DNA of 64,000 bases from JBJHDF01 sp050486405 (GCA_050486405.1 JBJHDF010000001.1:124001-188000), one strand, 5' to 3'. Counted from the first letter of the stretch, positions 17,407 through 25,835 are shown. A program made the numbers and translations. The notes: generated from the letters alone by a model not told the origin.

Positions 17407-20066
17407 CAATCTTGTTGCTGAAAGTACTCGGGGGCCAGGTTGTCGAAACGGGTGTACTTGCCGATAAAGGCGGCGTGGCAGGTACCGGTCTCACCGCTGC
17501 GCTGCTTGCCGATGATCAGCTCCGCCACTCCCTTCTCGGGGCTGTCCTCGTTGTAGTATTCGTCGCGGTAAATGAACAGGATGATGTCCGCATCCTGCTC
17601 GATCGCACCGGAGTTATGACTGACAATACCGTCGGCCAGCCAGCTCTCATACACCGGTACGCTAAGGTCGAACACCTCTTCCTCACCGGCATCCTCAATG
17701 CGCACCACCTTGTCCCAGAACAGATCACTGTCGGCCACCTGCGCCAACTCCTCATCCTGCAACAAACCGGCGTAACTGGCCAGGGTTGCCCGGGAAGGCG
17801 CAAAACGGAAATGTGACGAACCGCCGTAGGAAGTACCGCGCATCGAAGCCATGGCTCGCTGGGAAATTCCCTGGTCGCGCATAACCTCCTTGACCCGGGA
17901 GAACACCGCCAACGGCAGGGTGTCCACGTTGGTATTGGCCGCCACCAGACTCAGGCGCTGTGCCAGCATACTGGCCTGCTGGGCCCGGGGGCCAAAACCG
18001 CCAATCTGCTGCAGGAACAGCCGCTGCATATCAGCGCCGGTAACACACACCAGGTAACCCGGCCGGTAGTGCTGTTTTTGCTGACCCTGGGCGCGGGCAA
18101 TGATACCCAGCCGCTGCAACAGCGCTGCCACACCCCGGGCAAGCGCCGGGCTATTGGTGGAATAATGAATGACATGACTGCCACGGCTGCCCTCGGGACG
18201 GGTGTAGATGGTGCCATCCGCAGCCCACAGGTGTTTCAGAAACAGTGCGATCTGGCGGTCGGACAGGGAGAAGACGCACTCGGGAATACATTTTTCGTGG
18301 GAGCGCTGATTGAAAATACCCAGCTCCCGCAACCAGAGATTGATACCAGCCGGACGCCAGCGATTACCGTTGCCACTGAACACCAGTTGGTGCCAGCTCG
18401 CGTCCCGATATTGATGCCGATTGACGGTAACACCAAATTCGTCCACGGCGGCCCGCGTCACCGCCTGACTGCTCTCCTCACTGTTGGTGGTGTAACGCAG
18501 CGGCTGCCCTTTCAGGTAACTGCCATCGCCAATCAGGTGCGCCAGGAGCAACACCCGGTTATCGGGCATTGCCAGGGGTGCCTGAGGTTCCGGCAACTTG
18601 CGGGCGAGCGCCAGGCGGTCACCGGGTTTGAGTTCGGCGATGGTTTTCCATTCCATGTCCGCCATCAGGCGGTGCTCCGGCGTGGCTTTAAGGCTGCGGC
18701 CGCTGGCCAGGTACACCCGCTTGACCGGTTTACATCCCACCCGCCACACCTGACTGGCCTGGGCCTTGAGCAGACGACCGGATGTGTCCAGCGCCAGCAC
18801 ATCCGGGGTTTGCCCCTCCAGATCGCGCACGGGTACTCTGCGCCCGTCCGCCAGGGAAACCAGGGTGTCGCCGGTCACGCATTCTCGCAGGTCCGAGTTC
18901 ATGGGCCGCTTGTTGGGTCGCTGCTCCACGCCCCGGTTGAGCTGGGACAGGGCGATGACGGGGCAGTCGAACTCCTTGGCCAGGGCCTTCATGGAGCGGG
19001 AGATTTCGGAGATCTCCTGGGTGCGCCCCTCCCGGGAGCCGGCCACCTGCATCAGCTGCAGGTAATCCACCATCACCAGGCCGGGGTTGCCGTGTTCGCG
19101 GGCGATACGGCGCACCCGGGCGCGCAGCTCCTGGGGCGTCAGGCCCGGGGTGTCGTCGATAAACAAGGGCTTGTCCTTGAGCTTGGTAACCGCGGCGGAC
19201 AGCTTGGGCCAGTCCTCCTCGGTGAGCTTGCCGTTGCGCAAGCGGCCCTGATCGATACGGCCCACGGAGGACAGCATGCGCATGATCAGCGCCGAGGAGG
19301 GCATCTCCATGCTGAACACCAGCACCGGCTTGGTCTGGGTAAAGATGGCGGTCTCGACAAAGTTCAGGGCCAGGGCGGTTTTGCCCATGGAGGGCCGCGC
19401 GGCCAGCACGATCAGTTCGCCCGGTTGCCAGCCGGACGTCTTGTCATCCAGGCCGTGTATCCCGGAGGAGACACCGGTAATTGCAGAATCGGAGCGAAAC
19501 AGCTCGTCGATACGCTCCACCGTGGCCTTGATCAGACGGTTGACCTCCGTGAGGCCGCCCTCCTTTGGGCGCTCCTCGGCGATCTTGGTCACCAGCCGTT
19601 CGGCCATCTGCAGCAGATCGTCGGAGTCCAGGCCACCGGGGCTGCGGCTGGCGGTTTCAATCTTGGCCGCCACCTTGATCAACTGGCGCAGGGTGGAACG
19701 CTCGCGCACTATGCGGGCGTAAGCGAGAATATTACTGGCGCTGGGGGTATTGGCGGCCAACTCGGTGAGGTGGCCCAGACCGCCGGCCTGATCCAACTCG
19801 CCGCGATTGTGCAGATCTTCGGACAGGGTGAGCACGTCCAGCGGCTGGTCGGCCTCGGCCAGCGCCAGCATGGTACGGAAAATCAGCCGGTGCCCCGGCA
19901 GGTAGAAGTCTTCTTCGGCGAGAATTTCCAGCACCGCATCCAGGCGCTGGTTGTCCAGCATCAGGCCGCCCAGTACCGCCTGCTCGGCTTCTACCGAGTG
20001 AGGCTCGACGCGCTGCGATTCGGCGGTTTGCTCCGATCGCACAACATCAAGGGAGGCTTCAGGCAT
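17406..20066 (-). CDS. dnaB: Replicative DNA helicase DnaB interrupted by an intein
   Basis: 886 residues encode a 463-residue helicase (residues 1-395 and 819-886) plus an in-frame intein (396-818). Helicase signs are the N-terminal PHSVEAEQAVLGGLMLD, the Walker A ARPSMGKTALALNF (about 223-236), VMVDYLQLMQ (Walker B) and the DnaB motif ALSQLNRGVEQRPNKRPMNSDLRE, which continues after splicing as SGAIEQDADIILFIYRDEYY. DnaB is the hexameric 5'-3' helicase at the replication fork and is essential, so splicing must work. The gene follows the rplI operon and is preceded by an extended -10 box. The exteins join between E395 and S819 in the conserved RESGAIEQDAD segment. Confidence 0.97.
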   Translation of the reverse strand: MPEASLDVVRSEQTAESQRVEPHSVEAEQAVLGGLMLDNQRLDAVLEILAEEDFYLPGHRLIFRTMLALAEADQPLDVLTLSEDLHNRGELDQAGGLGHLTELAANTPSASNILAYARIVRERSTLRQLIKVAAKIETASRSPGGLDSDDLLQMAERLVTKIAEERPKEGGLTEVNRLIKATVERIDELFRSDSAITGVSSGIHGLDDKTSGWQPGELIVLAARPSMGKTALALNFVETAIFTQTKPVLVFSMEMPSSALIMRMLSSVGRIDQGRLRNGKLTEEDWPKLSAAVTKLKDKPLFIDDTPGLTPQELRARVRRIAREHGNPGLVMVDYLQLMQVAGSREGRTQEISEISRSMKALAKEFDCPVIALSQLNRGVEQRPNKRPMNSDLRECVTGDTLVSLADGRRVPVRDLEGQTPDVLALDTSGRLLKAQASQVWRVGCKPVKRVYLASGRSLKATPEHRLMADMEWKTIAELKPGDRLALARKLPEPQAPLAMPDNRVLLLAHLIGDGSYLKGQPLRYTTNSEESSQAVTRAAVDEFGVTVNRHQYRDASWHQLVFSGNGNRWRPAGINLWLRELGIFNQRSHEKCIPECVFSLSDRQIALFLKHLWAADGTIYTRPEGSRGSHVIHYSTNSPALARGVAALLQRLGIIARAQGQQKQHYRPGYLVCVTGADMQRLFLQQIGGFGPRAQQASMLAQRLSLVAANTNVDTLPLAVFSRVKEVMRDQGISQRAMASMRGTSYGGSSHFRFAPSRATLASYAGLLQDEELAQVADSDLFWDKVVRIEDAGEEEVFDLSVPVYESWLADGIVSHNSGAIEQDADIILFIYRDEYYNEDSPEKGVAELIIGKQRSGETGTCHAAFIGKYTRFDNLAPEYFQQQD
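17613..18881 (-). mobile_element. DnaB intein with LAGLIDADG-type homing endonuclease
   Basis: 423 residues inside dnaB. Block A is CVTGDTLVSLADG with the catalytic Cys1. Block B has the TxxH motif in LKATPEHRLMA. Two dodecapeptide endonuclease motifs are present, LLLAHLIGDGSY and FLKHLWAADGTIY, each keeping an acidic residue, so the endonuclease may be active. Block F is EEEVFDLSVPVYESW, and block G ends in VSHN with the penultimate His and terminal Asn, followed by the +1 nucleophile Ser. All splicing residues needed for a class 1 intein are visible. The boundaries were fixed by restoring the uninterrupted RESGAIEQDAD helicase sequence. Confidence 0.95.
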
Positions 20067-20104
20067 AGCGTGACATCCTGAGGTTTGACTTGGGGGTCAG
20101 ACGC

Positions 20105-20142
20105 AAAATGGGCACAACCGCCCGTCAGGGCGGCTGTGCCCA
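20105..20142 (-). terminator. Intrinsic terminator of the rpsF-rpsR-rplI operon
   Basis: On the minus strand a 15-bp stem (20142-20128 with 20123-20109, one G-U pair) with a 4-base loop is followed by TTTT. It lies 69 bases beyond the rplI stop and overlaps the dnaB promoter. Confidence 0.75.
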
Positions 20143-20151
20143 GTGTAGCAC
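20143..20151 (-). promoter_or_regulatory. Extended -10 promoter (TGCTACACT) for dnaB
   Basis: On the minus strand TGC-TACACT gives an extended -10 box immediately before the terminator stem of the upstream ribosomal operon. No good -35 is seen at 17 bases. A start about 7 bases downstream would fall inside the stem, so dnaB mRNA would lack part of the 5' arm and escape termination. Confidence 0.5.
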
Positions 20152-20210
20152 GCCCCCCCATCCCGGTGCGCACGCAGCGGGGCGGACGGCGTTGTTACTC
20201 AGGTACAATG

Positions 20211-20657
20211 TTACTCAGGAACAACGCTGAGCTTGACGACCTGAGTGACTTCGGCGTGCAACTGGATGTCGATTTCGTACTCACCCACTTCGCGCAGAGC
20301 ACCTTCGGGCAGACGAACTTCCGACTTGGCCACGGCCACACCGGCGGCCGTGATGGCCTCGGCGATGTCCTTGGTACCCACTGAACCGAACAGCTTGCCT
20401 TCCTCGCCGGCGTTGCTGGCGATGGTGACACTCAACTCGGCCAGAGCAGCGGCGCGGGTTTCGGCTTCGCCCTTGCGCTCGGCAGCGGCAGCTTCCAGCT
20501 CGGCCCGGCGGGCTTCAAATTCCGCCAGGTTTTCGGCAGTAGCGGGCACGGCCTTGCCCTGGGGCAACAGGAAGTTGCGGCCAAAACCGGCTTTAACGGC
20601 CACTTTGTCGCCGATATCGCCCAGTTTTCCCACTTTTTCAAGCAAAATTACGTCCAT
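20211..20657 (-). CDS. rplI: 50S ribosomal protein L9
   Basis: 148 residues, the normal length. Visible signs are the N-terminal MDVILLEKVGKLGDIGDKVAVKAG (with GFGRNFLLPQGKA), the long central helix rich in Ala and Glu, and the C-terminal domain with SVGTKDIAEAI and the strand EYEIDIQLHAEVTQVVKLSVVPE. It binds 23S rRNA domain V near the L1 stalk. It is the last gene of the rpsF-rpsR-membrane protein-rplI operon. Confidence 0.98.
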   Translation of the reverse strand: MDVILLEKVGKLGDIGDKVAVKAGFGRNFLLPQGKAVPATAENLAEFEARRAELEAAAAERKGEAETRAAALAELSVTIASNAGEEGKLFGSVGTKDIAEAITAAGVAVAKSEVRLPEGALREVGEYEIDIQLHAEVTQVVKLSVVPE

Positions 20658-20678
20658 CGTTACTATCCTCTTAAAATA

Positions 20679-21554
20679 TCAACTGTTCGGTGGTGGATCG
20701 ACGTCTTCGCCCCGCTGCAACCGTGCGCGAAAATCCAACCAGCTATCCAGAAAAGCCACCAGTACCAATAACTGAGCCACCAAGGGCAAAATCATCAGTG
20801 CCGCGTAAAACAGTACCAACCAAGGCCCGGCCAGATTCCTTATGGCGGCCAACCGATGCACCAGAGCCAACCCGGCCAGCGTCAGCGGCAGGGTAAACAG
20901 GGCTGCCCAGACGCTGATATCCAGCGGTTGCAGCAGGCAATAAACGCCAACTAGCAGGCACAACAGCGCCTGTGGCCCCTGCAGCCGCAACCGGTGAAAT
21001 TCCTCACGGAAACCACCGGGGTTGTACAGCAGTGCCTGCCACCAGCGCGCCACAATCAATCCGGCAACACTGCTGAAAGCCATGATGTAAGCCATCATGC
21101 CCAGCACAAAACCGCGCCCGGCGGCAGCCAATCGCTCGGGTACTTCGTCGCCGTGCAGCTGGTGCCGCCACTGATCCAGCATCTCCAGAGCCAGATTCAG
21201 GGCTCCCGGCGAAAAGACGCCGATGGCCAGTGCCAGGCCACAGGCCATGGCGATCAGCACCATGAGCGTGTGCGCCCAGGAGGCAGTCGCCCGCAGCACC
21301 AGGGATGTAGCGAAGGCCAGCAGGCCACTGGTCACCACCAGCAGGGGCAGCAGCGGCTCCACCGGGCTGAAAATCAGCATCAGCAGCGCCGGCAGCAACG
21401 CCCAGGTCAGAACCTGGAGCCCGTTGACAACTCCCTGCCGCAGGGTCACAAGGCCCACGGTGGCGGGGGTCAGCAGGGGTATCCAGTTGCCGGCCAGGGC
21501 CACCACCGCGGCCTGCGCGCGACCGCGCATAATGAACTCGGCCAGCGCGCGCAC
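20679..21554 (-). CDS. DUF2232-like inner-membrane protein
   Basis: 291 residues with about eight hydrophobic helices and few polar residues. A membrane protein of this size at this position, between rpsR and rplI, is usual in Pseudomonas-like gammaproteobacteria and is commonly assigned to DUF2232 (YybS-like). A recognisable segment is the C-terminal ALFTLPLTLAGLALVHRLA ... LVLFYAALMILP. Function is unknown. It follows rpsR by 9 bases and ends 21 bases before rplI, so it is co-transcribed with ribosomal genes. Confidence 0.7.
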   Translation of the reverse strand: MRALAEFIMRGRAQAAVVALAGNWIPLLTPATVGLVTLRQGVVNGLQVLTWALLPALLMLIFSPVEPLLPLLVVTSGLLAFATSLVLRATASWAHTLMVLIAMACGLALAIGVFSPGALNLALEMLDQWRHQLHGDEVPERLAAAGRGFVLGMMAYIMAFSSVAGLIVARWWQALLYNPGGFREEFHRLRLQGPQALLCLLVGVYCLLQPLDISVWAALFTLPLTLAGLALVHRLAAIRNLAGPWLVLFYAALMILPLVAQLLVLVAFLDSWLDFRARLQRGEDVDPPPNS

Positions 21555-21563
21555 AGCGAAAGC

Positions 21564-21791
21564 TTACTCGTGGCCGTCGGTGTAAGGCAGCAGGGCCAGG
21601 TAACGGGCGCGCTTGACCGCAGTGGCCAGCTGACGCTGGTACTTGGCCTTGGTGCCGGTAATACGGCTGGGCACAATTTTGCCCGTTTCCGTGATATAGG
21701 CCTTCAGGGTTTCCAGATCCTTGTAGTCGATCTGTTTGGTGCCTTCAGCCGTGAAACGGCAGAATTTACGTCTGCGGAAAAAACGTGCCAT
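21564..21791 (-). CDS. rpsR: 30S ribosomal protein S18
   Basis: 75 residues. It starts MARFFRRRKFCRFTAEG and contains the conserved DYKDLETLKAYITETGKIVPSRITGTKAKYQRQLATAVKRARYLALLPY. It binds S6 and helix 22 of 16S rRNA. It begins 3 bases after the rpsF stop. Confidence 0.98.
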   Translation of the reverse strand: MARFFRRRKFCRFTAEGTKQIDYKDLETLKAYITETGKIVPSRITGTKAKYQRQLATAVKRARYLALLPYTDGHE

Positions 21792-21794
21792 GGC

Positions 21795-22253
21795 CTAGTC
21801 CCCCCTCTCCAGCTCTTCGTCTTCTTCGAGTTCTTCCTCGTCCACATCCGCGTCGTCGGACGCGTCGTCGCCGGAATCCTGCTCGTCGCGGCGCTCCGGG
21901 CGAGGTGCGCGGGGCTTGCGTTCCTTGGCTTCCTTCTCCGCCTTCATGATGAAGGACTCCTCGGTCACGGCCTCGTCCTGGCGAATCACCAGATTGCGCA
22001 GGATGGCATCGTTGTACCGGAAGTTGGTGGTCAGCTCTTCGAGCGCCTCGTCGGTGCACTCGACATTCATCAGAATGTAGTGAGCCTTGTGGATCTTGTT
22101 GATGGCATAGGCCAGTTGACGGCGGCCCCAGTCTTCCAGGCGATGCACGGTACCGCCGCTGGCTTTCACCGCAGAGGTATAGCGCTCCACCATGGCGGGC
22201 ACCTGTTCACTCTGGTCCGGGTGGACCATGAACACGATTTCGTAATGACGCAT
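21795..22253 (-). CDS. rpsF: 30S ribosomal protein S6
   Basis: 152 residues. S6 features are MRHYEIVFMVHPDQSEQVPAMVERY, GTVHRLEDWGRRQLAYAINKIHKAHY and ECTDEALEELTTNFRYNDAILR. Beyond the usual fold a tail of about 30 residues is almost pure Asp/Glu (residues 124-152). In E. coli, RimK adds glutamates to S6; here a long acidic tail is genetically encoded. It pairs with S18 and probably regulates its own mRNA (see leader). Confidence 0.97.
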   Translation of the reverse strand: MRHYEIVFMVHPDQSEQVPAMVERYTSAVKASGGTVHRLEDWGRRQLAYAINKIHKAHYILMNVECTDEALEELTTNFRYNDAILRNLVIRQDEAVTEESFIMKAEKEAKERKPRAPRPERRDEQDSGDDASDDADVDEEELEEDEELERGD

Positions 22254-22274
22254 TGTTGCTCCTTACGGGTTACA

Positions 22275-22297
22275 GCCCCCCGCTCGGGCGGTGGGGC
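22275..22297 (-). promoter_or_regulatory. Candidate S6:S18 leader hairpin upstream of rpsF
   Basis: On the minus strand the rpsF 5' UTR holds CCCCA-CCGC-CCGA-GCGG-GGGG, a G/C stem with a bulged base and a CCG at the 5' side. Known rpsF leaders use a CCG-containing bulge that mimics 16S helix 22 and binds the S6:S18 pair. The match is by eye; no covariance model was run. Confidence 0.4.
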
Positions 22298-22392
22298 AAG
22301 GAGTGACCGGACTCTCAGAGGAAAATACCGGCCGGTTTCACCTCGGACCGCGCTGGGCGGACCGACAGGGGCGGGTATTCTAGGGACTTTGC

Positions 22393-22439
22393 AAAAAAGA
22401 TGCAATGGGGCCAGGATACGATGACCTGCCCCTCATTGC
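22393..22439 (-). terminator. Intrinsic terminator of the gtr-type operon
   Basis: On the minus strand an imperfect stem (22439-22425 with 22415-22402, GCAATG and GGGGCAGG-type arms) is followed by TTTTTT at 22398-22393. The stop codon of the GtrA-like gene lies in the first arm. Confidence 0.65.
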
Positions 22440-22828
22440 GCCCCTAGCAGCCTGCCGCGAAACAGCAGCCTGCCGAGGAAGAAGTTCAACGCTGTGGTGA
22501 TGGCCATGGTGATCAGCGCCGACAGGCGCTCGTCCACACCCAGACTGGCGGTTGTGAAGGTGATGCAGAACAGGCCAAAAAGGAAGACCGAGACATATTG
22601 CCCCACCAGCACAAGAAGTTTGCGGGTACTGCGTTCGCTGCCCGGAAAGACCCTGGTGGGGTAGACCAGGGCGATAAACAGAACCCCGAACACCCAGCTG
22701 AGGGCGTAGGCCACCTGATAGCTCACCACCAGCAACAGCAGCAGGTACAGCAGGTAGCTCAACAGGGTATTCAGGCCGCCGGCCAGCAGAAACCGGCCTG
22801 CATCCCTGAGGACATGGGTGGACTTCAT
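22433..22828 (-). CDS. GtrA-like family membrane protein (flippase)
   Basis: 131 residues with four membrane helices: RFLLAGGLNTLLSYLLYLLLLL, VAYALSWVFGVLFIALVYP, VLVGQYVSVFLFGLFCI and ALITMAITTALNFFLGRLLF. This is the GtrA/DPMS-type small flippase that moves polyprenyl-phosphate-linked sugars across the inner membrane. The start overlaps the previous stop by 4 bases. Together with the GT2 enzyme and the large membrane protein it forms a GtrA-GtrB-GtrC-like set. Confidence 0.88.
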   Translation of the reverse strand: MKSTHVLRDAGRFLLAGGLNTLLSYLLYLLLLLVVSYQVAYALSWVFGVLFIALVYPTRVFPGSERSTRKLLVLVGQYVSVFLFGLFCITFTTASLGVDERLSALITMAITTALNFFLGRLLFRGRLLGAQ

Positions 22829-23787
22829 GGCGAATCGCCGATGTTGCCGGGGCGCACCAGGGCCATAAAGTCATCGTAATTGCGAATATAGTCCGCAGCG
22901 TCATAGTAGTGCGATGCAAATACCAGCAGCACGGCGTCCGGCGAATACTTGTACTGTACACCCCAGACGAGGGGCGGCAGATACAGCCCCATATTGGGCC
23001 GGTCCAATCTGATCTCGCGGCGGCGGACGCCGTCGTCGGCAACCACCGAGCAACTGCCCTTGACGCAGACCAGGAACTGATGACAGCGATGATGGGCGTG
23101 CTCGCCACGGGTCTTTTCCGACGGCACGTTGAACACCAGAAAATAGCGTTTCGGGTCGAACGGAATATCCCGCGTAAACTCGCCCACTGACAAGTCTCCG
23201 CGCATATCGCCAACATGCTTCAGCCTGTGCAGGGTAACGTCGCCCACCCCGATGCGGACGACCTCCTCGCTGGCGTCCGGCGCACGGGCGGGTTCCACAC
23301 CGGTTTCTTTCGGCCGTGAGCCGTCCACATAGCCGATGATACGGGCCGGGCACCCGGTGACGATCGCCCAGGGCGGCACCGATTTCGTCACCACGGCCCC
23401 GGCGCCAACCATGGCTCCCTGGCCTATGACCACCCCCGGCAAGATGGTCGCTCCGCCACCCACAGACGCCGATTTCTCGATCCGAGTTTCCGGGAACTTC
23501 TCCGGGTAGGCTCTGGAGCGCGGCATCTTGTCATTGGTGAAAGTCACATTGGGGCCGATAAACACATCGTCCGCCACCCGCAGCCCGTCCCACAGCTGTA
23601 CGCCGCTCTTTACCGTCACGCGATCGCCGATCACAACGTCATTCTCAACAAAGCAATGCGCGCAGATATTGACGTCACGGCCGATTTTCGCGCCGGGCAG
23701 AATCACCACGAACTGCCAGATGCGCGTGTCCTGGCCGATCTCTGCAGTCTGTACATCGGCCAGCTCGTGCACAAAATACCCTGTCAT
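22825..23787 (-). CDS. Fusion of sugar N-acyltransferase (WxcM/FdtC-like) and dTDP-sugar 3,4-ketoisomerase (FdtA-like)
   Basis: 320 residues. Residues 1-175 form a left-handed beta-helix acyltransferase with hexapeptide repeats (GQDTRIWQFVVILPGAKIG, IGPNVTFTNDK, VIGQGAMVGAGAVVTKSVPPWAIVTGCPARIIGYVDG). Residues 195-315 form a WxcM-type cupin (DMRGDLSVGEF, PSEKTRGEHAHHRCHQFLVCVKGS, PPLVWGVQYKY) that isomerises dTDP-6-deoxy-4-ketoglucose to the 3-keto form. With the DegT aminotransferase this gives dTDP-3-acylamino-3,6-dideoxyhexose. Fusion of these two steps is known in WxcM/FdtD-type proteins. It overlaps both neighbours by 4 bases. Confidence 0.87.
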   Translation of the reverse strand: MTGYFVHELADVQTAEIGQDTRIWQFVVILPGAKIGRDVNICAHCFVENDVVIGDRVTVKSGVQLWDGLRVADDVFIGPNVTFTNDKMPRSRAYPEKFPETRIEKSASVGGGATILPGVVIGQGAMVGAGAVVTKSVPPWAIVTGCPARIIGYVDGSRPKETGVEPARAPDASEEVVRIGVGDVTLHRLKHVGDMRGDLSVGEFTRDIPFDPKRYFLVFNVPSEKTRGEHAHHRCHQFLVCVKGSCSVVADDGVRRREIRLDRPNMGLYLPPLVWGVQYKYSPDAVLLVFASHYYDAADYIRNYDDFMALVRPGNIGDSP

Positions 23788-24737
23788 GGCTGCTGCTCCG
23801 AATCGTTTTTAAACTGCACCGCCACCACCGCCGAAGGGCGTTGCTTGCTGTTTTCATAACCGCGCCAGGCGTAGGTACCCACCAACCCCAAACCGAAAAG
23901 ATTGAGCGCCCCGAAAAACAAAACCGTCAACACCGTGGCCGCGTAACCCGGCACGTCTATGGCCCCGGTCAACCGCCCCACCAGAACCGCGAGCGCCAGA
24001 ATCACCGACATGGCAATGCCGAAGGCACCGATGCGCATCAACAGTCGAATGGGATAATCGGTAAAGGCGAATACGCTGTCCAGCATATAGTCGATCTTCC
24101 TGCGCCAGCTCCAGGCGGACTTTCCCTCCTGGCGGGCCAGACGGACATAGGGGAAGAATTTCCTTCGGAACCCCAACCAGAAAATCAGCGCCACCAGCGA
24201 CGAGCGGGACTCACCCAGTGCCAGCAGGTGATCGCGAAACACCCGGTTGCAACCAAAGACATCGACACCACCCTCAGGCATGTCCTTGACAATCAGGCGT
24301 CGGTACAGACCCCAGAACAGCGAAGAAGCCAGTCGCGAAAGAAAAGGGTCGGCCCGCCCCCTGCGCACTCCGATGGCCACATCGCACTCGTCCGCGCTCA
24401 GCGCCTGAAAGAACTCCACCAGCAACTCCGGCGGCTCCTGCAGGTCCGCCGCCATGACACCGTAAAACCGGCCTTTGGCGGCCGCCAATCCGGTGCGGAT
24501 GGCGGCGAAAGAGCCAAAGTTGCGAGAGTGCGCCAGCAACTGTGCGCGAAAGGACAGCCCGGGCAGCGCTGCCTTGAGCAAACCAAAGGAATTGTCGGGG
24601 CTGCCATCCACCACAAACACCACTTCCAGCGCATCCGAGAGCTGCCTGTTCATATCGTGCAAGGCATTGAGCAAGCGGGGGATGGATTCCTCATTCCTGT
24701 AAACCGGGATGACCAGGGAATGGGTTACGCTTTCCAT
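23784..24737 (-). CDS. GtrB-type glycosyltransferase (family 2)
   Basis: 317 residues. The GT2 catalytic domain has HSLVIPVYRNEESIPRLL, DALEVVFVVDGSPDNSFGLL (DxD-like), HSRNFGSFAAIRTGLAAAKGRFYGVMAADLQEPPELL and the acidic VFGCNRVFRD region. Two C-terminal membrane helices follow (about 230-255 and 265-290). This is the DPM1/GtrB type, which loads a nucleotide sugar onto undecaprenyl phosphate on the cytoplasmic face. It overlaps the aminotransferase end by 13 bases. Confidence 0.92.
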   Translation of the reverse strand: MESVTHSLVIPVYRNEESIPRLLNALHDMNRQLSDALEVVFVVDGSPDNSFGLLKAALPGLSFRAQLLAHSRNFGSFAAIRTGLAAAKGRFYGVMAADLQEPPELLVEFFQALSADECDVAIGVRRGRADPFLSRLASSLFWGLYRRLIVKDMPEGGVDVFGCNRVFRDHLLALGESRSSLVALIFWLGFRRKFFPYVRLARQEGKSAWSWRRKIDYMLDSVFAFTDYPIRLLMRIGAFGIAMSVILALAVLVGRLTGAIDVPGYAATVLTVLFFGALNLFGLGLVGTYAWRGYENSKQRPSAVVAVQFKNDSEQQP

Positions 24738-25822
24738 GTATTCACCGCCTCGGCAACCTGTTGAACGTCGTTATCTGACATTTCAGGATAACAGGGCAAC
24801 GTCAGAATTTCACCGGCCAGCTGCTCGGTAACCGGGAGCGCCACCTCGTCGTAGGCACCGGCAAATACGGATTGCCGGTGATCGGGTATCGGGTAGTGCA
24901 CGTCGCTGCCCACCATGTACGCCTGCAGGTGATCTTTCAATCCGGCGGGGTTGCGGGTGCGCACCACATACAGGTGCGCCACATACTCATCAGCCTCGAA
25001 GCGCGGCAGGCTCACCGCCTGATGGGTAATCAGGCTGGCATATCGCCTGGCGATTTGCCGGCGACGCTCATTCCAGCCATCCAGCAGGGGCAGAAACTCC
25101 CGCAGCACCGCCGCCTGCATCTCATCCAGTCGACTGTTTCTGCCACCGGGTTGACTCACCGTGTATTTGCCGGACCAGCCGTACTGGCGCAGTTGCGCCA
25201 ACCTGTCCCCCAACCCGGCATCCCGCACAACCACCGCGCCACCGTCACCCAGCGCACCCAGATTTTTGGTGGGGTAAAAACTGAAACAGCCAATATCGCC
25301 AAAGGTGCCGGTCTTTCTGCCGTTTATTACTGCACCGTGCGCCTGGGCGCAGTCTTCTATCAGGGGTACTGCGCTGCGGCGACACCGATCGGCAATAGCC
25401 TCGATGTCCGGCACAGCCAGACCGTACAGGTGAGTGACAACCACCGCCTTGACGCCGGCGTCCAGGGCGCGCTCGCACTCCACCAGACTCGCTAACCCGG
25501 ATTGCGGGTCTACATCCATAAAGAACGGTTTGGCACCAATGGCCAGCAGCGCAGTACAGGTATACATGCCTGCATTGGCAACGGTAGCAACCGTATCATT
25601 TCTCGTCACTCCCAAGGCCCGCAGGGCCAGCTCGAGCGCGTCAGTGCCATTGCCGACACCCAGAGTTCTGGAAACCCCCAACCAGGTGGAGAATTCTTCT
25701 TCAAAAGCCCTCACCTCCGGCCCCATGACAAACCAGCCGCTGGACACCACCCGCTCCAGCGCCTGACGAATGACGTCTTGCCGGGCCCGGGCGTGAGCGC
25801 CCAGGTCGTTGATCAGTATCAT
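24725..25822 (-). CDS. DegT/DnrJ/EryC1 aminotransferase (FdtB/QdtB-like)
   Basis: 365 residues. PLP-dependent sugar aminotransferase with SSGWFVMGPEVRAFEEEF, VGNGTDALELALRALG, DVDPQSGL, VVTHLYG, LIEDCAQAHGA and the Schiff-base lysine in CFSFYPTKNLGALGDGGAVV. By context it aminates a dTDP-3-keto-6-deoxyhexose. The start is placed at ATG 25822 because it is preceded by GGAG at 8 bases; the longer frame to 25849 overlaps the upstream gene. Confidence 0.9.
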   Translation of the reverse strand: MILINDLGAHARARQDVIRQALERVVSSGWFVMGPEVRAFEEEFSTWLGVSRTLGVGNGTDALELALRALGVTRNDTVATVANAGMYTCTALLAIGAKPFFMDVDPQSGLASLVECERALDAGVKAVVVTHLYGLAVPDIEAIADRCRRSAVPLIEDCAQAHGAVINGRKTGTFGDIGCFSFYPTKNLGALGDGGAVVVRDAGLGDRLAQLRQYGWSGKYTVSQPGGRNSRLDEMQAAVLREFLPLLDGWNERRRQIARRYASLITHQAVSLPRFEADEYVAHLYVVRTRNPAGLKDHLQAYMVGSDVHYPIPDHRQSVFAGAYDEVALPVTEQLAGEILTLPCYPEMSDNDVQQVAEAVNTWKA

Positions 25823-25835
25823 TGAGCTGTCTCCG

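Noticed and set aside
17406..20066. Second intein or frameshift in dnaB
   Set aside because: After removing residues 396-818 the remaining 463 residues read as a continuous, normal-length DnaB.
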